The notes below the pieces were generated by a model that searched no databases, had not been told where the DNA came from, and saw only the letters and a list, made by a program, of their open reading frames with translations. Both the position numbers and the translations under genes were made by a program. Below, in pieces: positions 19,989-30,492 of a stretch of DNA of 51,823 nucleotides. The stretch lies in NCBI GenBank assembly GCA_014904985.1, contig MU129217.1, forward strand, positions 1-51,823. The letters run 5' to 3'. The stretch is from Hydnum rufescens UP504 (taxonomy: Eukaryota > Basidiomycota > Agaricomycetes > Cantharellales > Hydnaceae). Each line of letters starts with the position of its first letter. Positions within the stretch are counted from its first letter, which is position 1.

Positions 19989-22835
19989 TCACCCCCCTCT
20001 TAGGGCCGATCATCCCAATTGGCCAGAGGAGCAGGGATCAATGGGTTGACCAGTCTGGGAGGTCTGCAGGGGGTTTGGTTAGGAGTGGACATGTCCAGAA
20101 CCAATGGAGGAGAAGTCAATGGTGCTGATCCATCGTGGAGCTTCTGGATGAGCAAGGTGGAACTCTGCAACAACTTCCGGGGCATTACCTATATTGGTCT
20201 CCAGAAGCCATTGGTTCTCTGAGGGTGGGTAGCCTTTCTATTTCACCAAGTACTGGAGTCAGCCTCGGAAATAGCAGGAGTTCCCAATCTGTTCCACCTC
20301 ATACTCCTCCTCACCACCATGGAGGATAGGAGGAGGTGGAGGATGTGCAACATGATCCATAATTGGGTCAGGCTGGAAAGGGTGGAGTTTTGAGACATGG
20401 AACACCAGGTGGACTCGCATGGAGGAGGAAGTTTGAGCTGGATAGCAGAGCGGGAGATCACCTTGTCTACTTTGTATGGGCCTAACCACTTGTCTGAGAG
20501 TTTCTGGGCTGGGCAGTCAATGGAAATGTTGTGAGCATCCAGCCATACTGAGTCTCCAACTGCATACTCTGGGGCTTCTGTCCAGTGAGCATCATAGTGA
20601 TGAGCCATGTCCTCGGCTGCTTGGCAGAGAGTGGACTGGGCTTCCTCAGAGGTTTTCTGCATCCATGTGACAAAGTCTGTGGCTGCTTCAACAACTCCAG
20701 GGCAGATTGGTTCAGTACTGAGGTGAGGATCTTGGCCAGAGTCAAGCAGAATGGGGTTTCCTGGGTGGAGGAGTGAATCTAGTTATTGTATGCAAACTCT
20801 GCCATAGGGAGCCAGTCTGCCCAATCATTTTGTCTGTGGTTGACAAAGCTCCAGAGGTACTGCTTGATCTCCTGATTGACTTGCTCTGTCTGTCCATCTG
20901 TCTGGGGGTGGAATGCTGTGGAGAAGTTGGTTTTAACTCCAAGGAGTGAATTGAGTTCCTTCATGAACTTTGAGGTGAATGTGGTGCCCTGATCACTGAT
21001 GATGGTCTCTGGAAGGCTGTGGTGCCTCCAGACATTGTCTCAGAAAAGGTGGGCAACTCTGGCAGAGTCCACTGTGGTCATCATGGGCATCACATGAATC
21101 CATTGGAGAGTCAGTCAATGACAATCATCACACTGTCAAATCCATGCGACTCCAGGAGCTCCATGATCATGTCCACTGATATGACTTGCCATCGGTGGTC
21201 TGGGACTGGATTAGGGTGGAGAGTTCTGGACAGTTTGGATGGGAAGGTTTTGGTCCAATTGCAGGTGTCACAGGTGGAAACATAGGTTGCAACATACTGT
21301 GACATCCCCAACCACCAGTAGTGGGGAGACACAAGTTCGTATGTCTTCCATCATCTGGGGTGGCCTGTGGTTGGGGTGTTGTGGTGTTCATGGACTAGGT
21401 CGTGATGGAGTTTGGAGTCCAGTGGAACATAGACACATCCATGGAAAAGGACCAGAGACCCTTGGAGTTCCCAATCTTTCAGGTGAGCCTTCAGGCCATC
21501 TCCATCTGACTCCTTGATGATCTGGACTACTTTGTCATCAATCTCCATTGCCCTTTTGATCCAAGCTATCAAGCTCTGACTAGGTCCTTCCACTGCCACA
21601 ACCTCTGTGGTGTCTAGGGCATGGGACTGGAAAGTGGTCAGCTTCAGTAGGACTACATTTGAGTTATCAGAGTCCCCTCATGGATGGTCTGGGCACCATG
21701 AAAGAGCATCCAGTTTCCCTGACTGTGATCTGGAGTGGTGCTGGAAGGTGAAGTTGAACTGGGAAAGGAAAATATTCCAGCAGGCTTGTCTCCGATTCAG
21801 CTTCTGTGCAGTCCAGAAGTACTGAAGGTTCTGGTGGTCTGTCAAGATCTCAATTGGATGTGGAGAGCCCTCTAGGTAATGTCTCCATGCCTCCAGAGCT
21901 CAGATAATGGCCATGAGCTCCTTGTCATAGATGTCATAATTCCTCTTGGCCTCTGACAGACTTTTCAATAGGAAACCTACTGGGTGCCACTTTCCATCCT
22001 CTTGGAGCTGGGAGAGTACTGCTCCAGTTGCATATCTGGAGGCATTGGCTTCCACTCAGAAGCATCCAGACTCAGAGGGAAAGACTAGGATCGGTGCAGA
22101 GGTGACAAGGGATTTCAGTTTGACAAAGGCATTACATTCAGCATCAGCCCATTGGAAGGGAGTGTCCTTCTGGGTGAGATCATTCAAAGGTCTGGCAACC
22201 TTAGTGAAATCCTGGATGAACCAGTGGTAGAAGTTGATGAATCCAAGGAATGACTGCATCTCCTTCAGGTTCTTGGGTTCCGGCCACTCCATTATGCCTG
22301 CAACCTTGATAGGGTCCATCTCCACATGATCCGGGGTGAACACCATCCCTAGATACTCAATCTGGTCCCAGAAGAACTCACACTTTTCAGGTTTCAAGAA
22401 GAGGTTGTTCTCCTGGAGTGTCTGCAGGATCCCTCAGACACCATGGATGTACTCCTCCCAGGTCTTGGCAAAGCTTAGGATGTCATCCAGAGATATGATG
22501 CACACTCCATTGTCAATCCATTCCCAGAGGACATCATTGATCATGTTCTGGAAGGTGCCTGGAGAGTTGCAAAGTCCAAAGAACATGACCAAGGGTTCAA
22601 ACAGTCCTCAGTTAGTCTGGAAAGCTGCTTTCCATTCTTCTCCATCTGCCATCCAGATATTCTGGAAGCCCCACCACAAGTCCAGTTTCCTGAACACTTT
22701 GGCTCCTTGGAGTTGGTCAATGACATCAGAGATCAGAGGTAAGGGGTATGCATTCTTGACCATGATGTCATTGAGTTTCCAGTAGTCCTGGACTAGCTGA
22801 AAACTTCCATCTTTTTTCTTCACGAAGAACACCGG
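19989..22835 (-). pseudogene. pol: Chromodomain Ty3/gypsy pol (gypsy-1), truncated and broken
   Basis: The minus-strand order is reverse transcriptase (FVKKKDGSFQLVQDYWKLN near 22780-22835, catalytic ISLDDIL near 22490, KCEFFWDQIEYLGMV), RNase H ([31 protein letters not shown] near 21830-21950), zinc-binding H2C2 and integrase core (ISVDMIMELLESHGFD, FHPQTDGQTEQVNQEIKQYL near 20820-20910). A C-terminal chromodomain follows (YEVEQIGNS, LQYLVK*KGYP, ENQWLLE near 20170-20310). Such chromodomains direct integration to heterochromatin in chromoviruses. Several stops and shifts occur. Gag and protease are missing because the reverse transcriptase is cut at CCGG by the 1.59-kb element. Confidence 0.9.
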
Positions 22836-24427
22836 TATAGAAGAAGGATTGGGAGCTCTGATGACTGTCAAATCAAACTCTGGTTCAGCCAGTGTGTAGA
22901 TGGGAGACTGTATTTCTGTTTTTATTCAATGGGCTGGTTCGCTCTGATGGTTGATCACTCTCTAACAAGTTAGGTATGGTATTCAGTGGAGGAAAAGATT
23001 GTGGTATGGACTAGCTATAGTCAATGATATATCGTGGGATGCTTGTGAAAGGCTTATATGTGTTGTATTGAACTGTTTACTGCTATTTGTGGGTACCTAT
23101 TTGTGTCCTCCTGGTCAAAATGCAGATTCTAAAGAGGGCTCTAGACTAGTTTAAGCTTGATTTAGTATGTCAATGTGTTTCTTTCTTCTTCTGACTTAAC
23201 TTTGTTTTTACTCACCTTTCCTTGGATGTCCAGCAACTCTAACCTTAGGTCCTGCAACTATCCTTGGCTCAGTATTTCGCATAGAGGGCTTCCAGTGACT
23301 TAGTCTTAACAACCTTGTATATGACTTAGCTCCAGATGGCTTTAGATCAGTACTCTCTTAAGATGCAAGCAGATTTGTAGACAGTAGTATATTCCAGTAG
23401 TGAGAAGATGATGGGGGATACAGGAAAATCTACCAGCTTTTATACCTTTCTGAAGGTGGCTGTGTTTAAAGAATATGACTCACTCCTAGGTGAGTCATAT
23501 GTGAGAACAATAGGGTTGTCAAGGAGGGTGAGTCATTCATAAAGTGGTTGCAAGATAGGTGAGTCATTCATGAAGTGGTTGCAAGATAGGTGAGTCATTC
23601 ATGAACAGAACAAAAGGGTTGCTAAGAAGGTGTTATCTTTCATAAAGTGGTTGCAAGGAGGGTGAGTCATTCATAAACAGAACAAAAGGGTAGTCAAGGG
23701 AGTGTTATCTTTCTTATCTGTGAGGCTCTAGAAGTTATTTGTGGCAATGGAAGATGAAATCAAAGGATATTTCCGAGTTCTTGGAGATTAATTTGTTTGT
23801 AGTCCAGTGGTTAAGATGTTTTTGTTGCTGGTTGATAATGGGGACAAGTGCATGGGATGGGATTCGATGCAGAAACAACAGTTTACATCCGTAATAGACA
23901 TTCTTGGTATCATTCAATGCATATTTTTAACAGCTTTCTGGGTGCGGTGGTTCTGAGCAGATCCGGTGTAAACTGACAGAGAAATTCGTTTTTTACTGAT
24001 GGGTGTTGATTCTGATAGTAATATCGTTCTGTATAGTTCAGTTTTGATCTGTTCTTCGCGTTCTCAGTACCGTTGGATGCGGATGTTTTATATCTTTCCA
24101 GGCGCGGTTGTTCCGAGAGGATTGAATGCGAACTGACGGAGAAATTCGTTTTTTACTGAAAATCCCGAATTTTGACAGTAATATTGGTCTGGAGAGTGCG
24201 TTTCTGGTCCATTCGACTTGTGTTTGGTACCATTCGAAAGGTATGAATCATGGCTTTCCGAGAGTTATATGGGCGTACCTCTCCGATCAAAACTGACGGA
24301 GTTATAGAACGAATTCGATTTCTGCACGTCGCCGTAATTGATTTCATAATAGGTCACATGATCATTCCAATGGCTGGGATCAATGGATATTTGCATTTTC
24401 TGATACTGGATGTTTTTATCTTCCACA
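22836..24427. mobile_element. LTR-like element of 1.59 kb, copy 2
   Basis: It matches copy 1 (2079-3671) over its whole length, with scattered single-base differences. CCGG (22832-22835) precedes it, as for copy 1, but the right flank is not CCGG and not gypsy. It is the second half of hairpin A of array 2. The right junction is therefore chimeric, which suggests recombination between two copies or a deletion after insertion. Confidence 0.8.
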
Positions 24428-25143
24428 GTGCAAGCTGCTCTTTTTGCGCTGCTTTGGATTTTTCTACTAACACATCTTTTATTATTTCAGATCATGGCCT
24501 GGTCCCGCACAGCGACCACTTGCCAAACGATGAGGCCCCGAATGGCAGGAGCCCAACCAGCAACGCGACAGATGATGACACACCCAATGCAACAGATGGC
24601 AACGCGCCAAACAACAATGTGACAGACGACAGCACGATGGACAACAATGCGACAGACGATGGCACAATGGACGACAATGTGACAGACGACAGTGCAATGG
24701 ATGACAATGCACCCAATGAGTGGCCCAAGGAACCACACACCCGCCACAGCGGGTGTGTGGCACTATATAAGGTGAGTCCCCACCCAAGTAGATACAGCCG
24801 CACAAAAAGAGCAGTGAAAGCTGCTCTTTTTGTGCTGGTTTCAATTTCTAACTAATGTATCTATTTTTCTAGGTTATCGCCTGGCCTGCGGCCAATGAAA
24901 TGAAGGAAAGAACGAATGGAACAGACGGCCAAACGAAGAACCGCCAAACGAACCTGAGCCCCCCGAAACAACAGCACCACATGAACATGCACCCAAGGCC
25001 ACCTGCCAAATGAATACCGTGCAGGCGAAGAAGGACCACCCACCAGATGAAGACACGAAATGACCCAGGGCCAATGAGTGGCCCCAGGAACCACACACCC
25101 ACTGTGGCAGGTGTGTGGTACTCTAAGATGAGATTTTTCACTT
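24428..25143 (+). repeat. Array 2: plus-strand hairpin-intron units with an open exon
   Basis: It starts with half of hairpin A, TACTAACAC and TATTTCAG (acceptor ends 24490). Exon-like segment 24491-24771 stays open in one frame and encodes an Asp/Asn/Thr-rich repeat (NATDDDTPNATDGNAP, DNNATDDGTMDDNVTDD) followed by EPHTRHSGCVALYK over hairpin B (24734-24762). The intron-like segment 24772-24872 (101 nt) has GTGAGT, hairpin A (24805-24838), TAACTAAT and TTTTCTAG. A second exon-like segment (from 24873) carries the words GCCAAACGAA and CCAAATGAA and ends with hairpin B (25092-25122), then a degraded donor ATGAGA next to P-module 3. Confidence 0.78.
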
Positions 25144-25154
25144 TGGTCAGTCAT
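24861..25154 (-). CDS. Small ORF starting at P-module 3, antisense to array 2
   Basis: A 97-codon ORF begins at the conserved ATGACTGACCA of P-module 3 (MTDQSEKSHLRVPHTCHSG). It reads through hairpin B and then antisense through the last exon-like segment of array 2. No family is recognised. Because hairpin B is palindromic, both strands give PHTC..GCVV here. It is probably not a functional protein, but its start coincides with a recurrent module, so transcription from this point is plausible. Confidence 0.3.
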   Translation of the reverse strand: MTDQSEKSHLRVPHTCHSGCVVPGATHWPWVISCLHLVGGPSSPARYSFGRWPWVHVHVVLLFRGAQVRLAVLRLAVCSIRSFLHFIGRRPGDNLEK

Positions 25155-25400
25155 CTAAGCCTACCTAGTTAGGTACCACTTTTGGGGCAGATAATGGTAC
25201 CTAAGTAGGTCCCATTACTATTCCGGCCGAAATGGCCATTTTATGGTCTGCACCTTCTGGCCCAGAATTGGCCGAAATGGCCAAAAATTGGCCAAAAATT
25301 GGCCGAAACTGGGGACTTAGAGAATCTCAGACTTGCAGCAGGCCATATGGGCTTATCGGGGATAATGTATTCCATTCATAATTATTTATTTATTATCACT
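25144..25400 (-). promoter_or_regulatory. P-module 3
   Basis: Read on the minus strand: TTGGCCAATTTTTGGCC-type words (25255-25310), the stem TTAGGTACCA / TGGTACCTAA (25195-25204 with 25169-25178), GGTAGGCTTAG and ATGACTGACCA with the ATG at 25152-25154. It is nearly identical to P-module 2 in sequence and context, since both lie just downstream of the AT-rich end of a minus-strand array. Here the sequence beyond the ATG is array 2 in the opposite orientation. Confidence 0.65.
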
Positions 25401-25504
25401 GTATTATACATGGGGTCAGCGGGGTTTCAGTCCTGTGTTTGTTTGTATTGACTTATCACCACTTATTTGTTTATTTATTTATTTATTTATTTAAAAATTC
25501 ACAA
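25401..25504. other. AT-rich block at the 3' end of array 3
   Basis: TTTA tandem repeats (about 25465-25495) with GTCAGCGGGGTTTCAG upstream, equivalent to 15021-15129. It marks the end of array 3 on the minus strand. Confidence 0.55.
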
Positions 25505-27248
25505 AAAGCATACCACACACCCACTTGGGCAGGTATGTGGTACTGTCTATAAAAATTAAAACACTATCTAACACACCCGCTTGGGCGGGTGTGGACGTCG
25601 TTTCATGCTTCACTGTTGGGGTTCCCCCTCACCTGTGGCCACATGTTTTCAGTCGACGGGGTCATGGCTTTGGTTGGGGGATGCGGGTTCAGAAGAATAC
25701 CTATCATAATAAATAATAAGTTCATTAAAAAAAGAAAAACCAGGCAAAAGGAGCAGCCCCTGCTGCTCCTTTTGCATAGTCAGACATGTACATATATACT
25801 AACCATAAAGATTACCACACCCACTTCGGCGGGTGTGGGGTTCGTCTGGGGTTTGCATTGTGGTTTCGACTTGTTGCCGTTCGTGGGATTCATTTGGCAG
25901 GCGGGTCGTCATTCTCCCGTGTTCATTCGGTGGGGTCGCAGGTGTTGGGTCAAGATCACAAACTAAAATAATAGATAATACATTAGTAAAAAAAAAAAAC
26001 AAGAGCCACGCAAAAGGAGCAGTGTACGCTGCTCCTCTTGCGCAGTTGTACTCACCTTGAAATTACCACACACCCACCAAAGCGGGTGTGTGTTACTCGT
26101 TTTTTGCACCGTGGTTGCGGGTTCTTGGATTGGGTTGCGGGTTGCAGGTGGCTGTGCACATCCCTTTTTTGTGTGGGGGTTTTCGTGCTGGGAGAGGGTA
26201 CCTAGATCAATCAGTGAATGACCTGTTAATTTTTCAAAAAAGAAACAAAGGAAGCACCAAAAGAGCAGCTCCTGCTGCTCTTTTGGTGCTATTGTATATC
26301 TTGTAATTGAAAACTTACAAGTTATTACCACACACCTGCCGCAGCAGGTGTGTGGTATGCGATATCGTTGATCGTTGTGTTCGGGGGCCGGGAATTCCGG
26401 GCTTGGGTGGCTGCACATACTGTGGGCTCGTCTGGGTGCTTGTCGGGTGGGTTTTCATGGAGGGAAGGAACCTAGAACAACGAATAAGAATACATTAGTA
26501 AAAAGAAAAGGAAACAGAGGTGCCAAAAGAGCAGCTTCTGCTGCTCTTTTGGCACTGGTGGGATTAGGTGTACCTCATATTACCACACACCTGCTTTGGC
26601 GGGTGTGTGGTTCCGTCTGCGTTTCCTGTAGTCTTGCGTCACGGTTTCATCTGGTGGACTGCTGGTGGGCAGGCTTCATTTGGTTGGGGTTTTGGTGGGT
26701 GCGTTCGTAGGTTGCATTACGCGGGGGGCTTCATTGTACGATGATCTACAATAATAAGTAATATGTTAGTAAAAAATAAAATAAAATAAAAAGAAAAGCC
26801 ACGCAAAAGGAGCAGCATACACTGCTCCTCTTGTGCGGTTGTACTCACCTTACAATTACCACACACCCGCCGAAGCGGGTATGTGGTTCATCTGGGGTCC
26901 CTGGGCCTTGCGTTGTGCGTCCCCGTTTCTGGGTTTCGTTTGGCGATTGTTCCTGGGCAGGTCATGTTTGTGGCCCTCGTTTGGTGGGTTAGTTGTCATT
27001 TCCAGGGGAGGGGGGGTTCATTTGGCGGGTGGTTGAGGCAATAACCTAGAATAATAGATAATTTGTTAGTTAAAAATTTAAATGAATGCAAAAAGAGCAG
27101 CAATGGCTGCTCTTTTTGCATCCTCAGGGGTGCATTACTTACCTTTTATAGAGCCCACACCCACGATAGCGGGTGTGGGGTTCCTACGGTTTGGCGTCGC
27201 TTGATTTCTTCGTTTGGCACCTTGTCGTTTGCCACCTTGGTCAGTCAT
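25505..27248 (-). repeat. Array 3: six hairpin-intron units with P-module start, minus strand
   Basis: Hairpin A copies lie at about 25743, 26008, 26251, 26519, 26800 and 27085, with regular spacing of 243-285 bp. Hairpin B copies lie at about 25511, 25570, 25813, 26065, 26322, 26581, 26857 and 27150. The first exon-like segment starts at the ATG of P-module 4 (27246-27248) and is open to its donor at 27142 (MTDQGGKRQGAKRRNQATPN). Measured intron-like segments are 27046-27142 (97 nt, GTAAGT...TAACTAAC...ATTCTAG) and 26746-26848 (103 nt, GTGAGT...TACTAAC...TTGTAG). The joined second exon hits a stop near a C-run in every frame. It follows gene A in the same orientation. Confidence 0.85.
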
Positions 27249-27410
27249 CTAAGCCTACCCAATTAGGTACCACTTCCGGGGCAGATAATGGTACCTAAGG
27301 AGGTCCGATCACTATTTCGGCTGAATTCAGTCTGCCCCATTGAAATCTCTTGGGCTGAAAGTTGGCTGAAATTGACCAAAATTAGGACTTAGCACTCGGG
27401 ACTTCAGCAG
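27239..27410 (-). promoter_or_regulatory. P-module 4, between gene A and array 3
   Basis: Minus-strand module with the stem TGGTACCTAA (27289-27298) / TTAGGTACCA (27263-27272), TGGGTAGGCTTAG and ATGACTGACCA at 27238-27248. TTGGTCAATTTCAGCC-type words lie upstream (27355-27390). It heads array 3, and the 27248 ATG opens the first exon-like segment. It lies 280 bp beyond the stop codon of gene A. Confidence 0.65.
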
Positions 27411-27526
27411 ACTCAATTGAAGACCACTATTGCGAGCCTTTCCATTCTGCCTTGAAGGAACAACTTAGAATTCTTAAATAAAACAACCTTCCATTAAGGC
27501 CACAGTACAAATGCATTAAGAAACCA

Positions 27527-30130
27527 TTAATAAAACCGGTCTACTTCATATCTACTTTGGTATTGTGCTACAAGTGCTTCAAACTCGGGGCCTTGAAATA
27601 ACAAAGGATCAAGTAAAGGGAAACTCATGTCGTCCCCATTTGGAATCAGCACATCATCCATCATAGAAAATGGATCATGTGGATTGAACGTTGGCACAAC
27701 TGGGACCCCAGTGGTATGCTGAAGGGGAACCCCAACAGTAGCCCCACTGTCAATTGAGAGTGCAGAATGCTGTTGCACATCATTATGATGAGAACTCATA
27801 GCTTGCATGTGGAGGTGGGACGGTCCAGCAGTTGGGGTTTCATCCAAGTCATCAATGAACTCAGTGGACTTGACTTGCAGGCGCTTCATCTTGCATGGCT
27901 GATTAATATCATCCCCACCCTTCTGCGGCCTCTTCCCCAATCCTTGGGTCGCAATCCTGTCCAAGTTCACCATGACAGTGTGACTTGGGTTCCTGACTGG
28001 AGGCCCATTCCCACTATGCCCATCAGAATCCCCTCCAGAGTCCTCACCATCAATCCTCTTATCCACTGCCTGAGCCCTCACAACCACCTGCTCAGCTGCC
28101 CTCTGCGAATCTAGCTTCTTCTTGGCCCCAATCATTTCCAACGCACTCGCTACCGTCATTAGCACTTGGCCACCACTATCAGTAATGAGTGCGGTCTCCC
28201 CTGAGTTTGATTCCTCATGGGTACACTCAGACACTTTGAGCTGCCCATTCTCTAGAGCATTATACATGGCTTGGATCTCACTGACATTGTAGTGATCGAT
28301 CGAGAGTGAACCGAGAAGCCGGAAGTGAGACAATGGCAGAACTCCATCAATCCTCAAGTTGTGTGAGAGGAGTCTTTGGGGCAATTTCCGCCAAGGGAAT
28401 GTCGTCCAACGAATGAATGGCTCTACTCAAGCAGGATTAGCATAGGAACTGTCAAGAAGCTATGCATCAAGCAAACTTACCAAATAGCTGAATCAGCATT
28501 TTCGAAACCTTCCCTTTTGCCTTATTGGGGTTCTTAAAGGCCTCTTCTCGCTCATGTCGCAAGGTCCGAGCTTTATGCTCCTCCACCTCCCTAACCCCTG
28601 CCTTGGCAGACAATATAAATGTGTATATGTCCCCAACATGAGACTTGAAGTCACGCCTGGACTTGTAGTACGATTCCATCTCCACAGTTCCGAATAGCTG
28701 CCCATTCTGAGCATGAGCAGCAGGAGAGCAGGCATTATCTGCAAGCACTGTCAACTCGCAATGCACCCCAAAGCTTGCCAAGACCCTGAAATCCTTTTGC
28801 CATGCCCTCTTGTGGCTAGCGATGATTTTTGCAACTTCCCCCCCATGCTTTGCGATGTCTCCAGTTATTGCCTCCCTGGTCTCTGTGTACTCCTTAACCA
28901 TGCGAGTTGATTCTGCTGCCCAATCCTCAGACCTCTCTCCTCCATACTTCTTAACGAGCTCATCATAGGCAGGGCGAACTGTATTTTTGGTATAATCAGA
29001 TTGGCTCACTGACTTGTCTGGGTTGGTAGGATAGCTGGATTGGAACACATTCCAGGCAGTAGTTTTACGTGGATTAACTACTTGTGACACCCGTCCACCA
29101 ATCTTTTGAATCGAATTAACACTACGACCCATTTCCCTCGCCAGTCCCGCAATTCGCTTGTCGAACGCTGCGTATTCAGCCTTAATCTTTTCTACCTCCA
29201 GGATGGTGAACGGCCCTCCTTTGAGATCCTCATCATCTTCACCCGAACTTGGCTCTTCAGACAACTGGGAGACAGGTTGGGGGACACAACTGCCTTAGGA
29301 TGGGGCTTGGCATTGCCCCTCACTTTCAAAGGCACAAGATCATCACTATCATCATCGCTCAACGGAAAGTCATCATGGGTCCCATCTGTGATATCCAAAA
29401 TAGGCGTATCAGGGGAATCAGGATGGGGACTGTGAATGGGTGTGTCGCGGTGATTGGGAATAACATGATCATAATACGGAGGGGATTGGATGTCCAAGAG
29501 ACCAGGGGATGAGACCTCATGCTGATTTCTCTCGTCAGTATCGCAACTGAAAGATTTTGGGCCATGATATGCAGGCACACCACCGGCATTGATAGAGTCA
29601 AAGAAAGAATCCCCAGTAGCGTAGAATCCATCATCTCCCTGTGTCACACTGGCTTGACCATCCTCTAAGTCGTGTCCAAATGGCGTTCCAAAATCTTCAT
29701 CATTAGAGTCGAAATCAGCAATTGGTGTGCATGCTGACGAGGATGCTGATAAATATCCGAATGGAGATGATGCGCTAGTAGGCTTGTTGGATATTTCATT
29801 TGAGGTGTAGGGCGCAGTTAACACCCTCCATGATGGGATCTCCACCACAAGTCTAGTTAAGGACGTTCTGGAGGGGTTAGGGCTGGTGGCATGGCTCCCA
29901 CTAGGCTGGCTGGTGGTCGGAAGGGGTTTCTCTTGGGTGGCTGAATTTGAGGTCGTACGGCGCTTTGTGGGGCTAGCACGTCGCAAGGACCTCTTAGATG
30001 CTGGCACACTATCCAGACCATTGCCGCCATTGTTTCCAGTACTGGAGCTCATGGGTGTGGCGACTGCTGCATGTCGTGGCCGCGGAGTGTGCTTCCTTGC
30101 AGTCTGAGTCTTTGATTTCATACCCGCCAT
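27527..30130 (-). CDS. Gene A: intact three-exon gene of unknown function
   Basis: Exons 29324-30130, 28481-29264 and 27527-28422 join in frame to 828 codons plus stop. Introns are 59 nt (29265-29323, GTGAGG...CTCCCAG) and 58 nt (28423-28480, GTAAGT...GCTAATCC...GAGTAG). Residues 1-269 are Ser/Pro-rich, with a basic start (KSKTQTARKHTPRPRH) and acidic stretches, probably disordered. Residues ~270-530 form the conserved core: acidic entry, a coiled-coil-like KIKAEYAAFDKRIAG, AWNVFQ near 339-344, RPAYDEL, and SPAAHAQN near 449-456. The C-terminal third is conserved at its start (LFEPFIRWTTFPW) and low-complexity later. Only gene A' resembles it here. I do not recognise the family. It is the only undamaged long gene in the window, and it is followed by P-module 4 and array 3. 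Confidence 0.8.
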
Positions 30131-30492
30131 ACTGGAGAAGACTGCTGCCAGAGATAAAGATCACCACTTGCAACACGCGCCGAGGTGTGAGAGCAAGAGG
30201 AGACACTGAGAACTTGCGCTCAGATACCCTCCACTCTAGGTGGAAAGGAACACTGAACAGCATAGTTGTGGTTTTGCGCGTCACCCTAAATCCACGCCGA
30301 GGCAGAATAGAGTGCAATGCTGCGTGTGGAAAGCTGAAGAAGTCTATGTCCACGCAGAGGCGGAACAGTGAGAACTATGTAGTTGTTTACTGCTGGGACC
30401 GGATATTCCTGGGAAACACAAACACAAACAAAATACGATTTACACTACAATGCAGTACAGTACAAGCATGTATAGATAGTGTATAGAAGTAT
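30131..30492. other. Spacer upstream of gene A
   Basis: It presumably holds the gene A promoter and 5' UTR. Short imperfect repeats of CCACGCCGAGGC (about 30292 and 30351) are visible. There is no P-module and no clear TATA box. Confidence 0.4.

Noticed and set aside
22608..22871. Gypsy reverse transcriptase frame extending into the 1.59-kb element (TVIRAPNPSSI)
   Set aside because: The same bases occur in copy 1 inside copia gag, so they belong to the inserted element. The apparent in-frame extension is coincidence.
2079..24427. The two 1.59-kb repeats as the LTR pair of a single 22-kb retrotransposon
   Set aside because: The sequence between them is a mosaic of unrelated elements, and copy 1 has its own CCGG duplication within copia gag.
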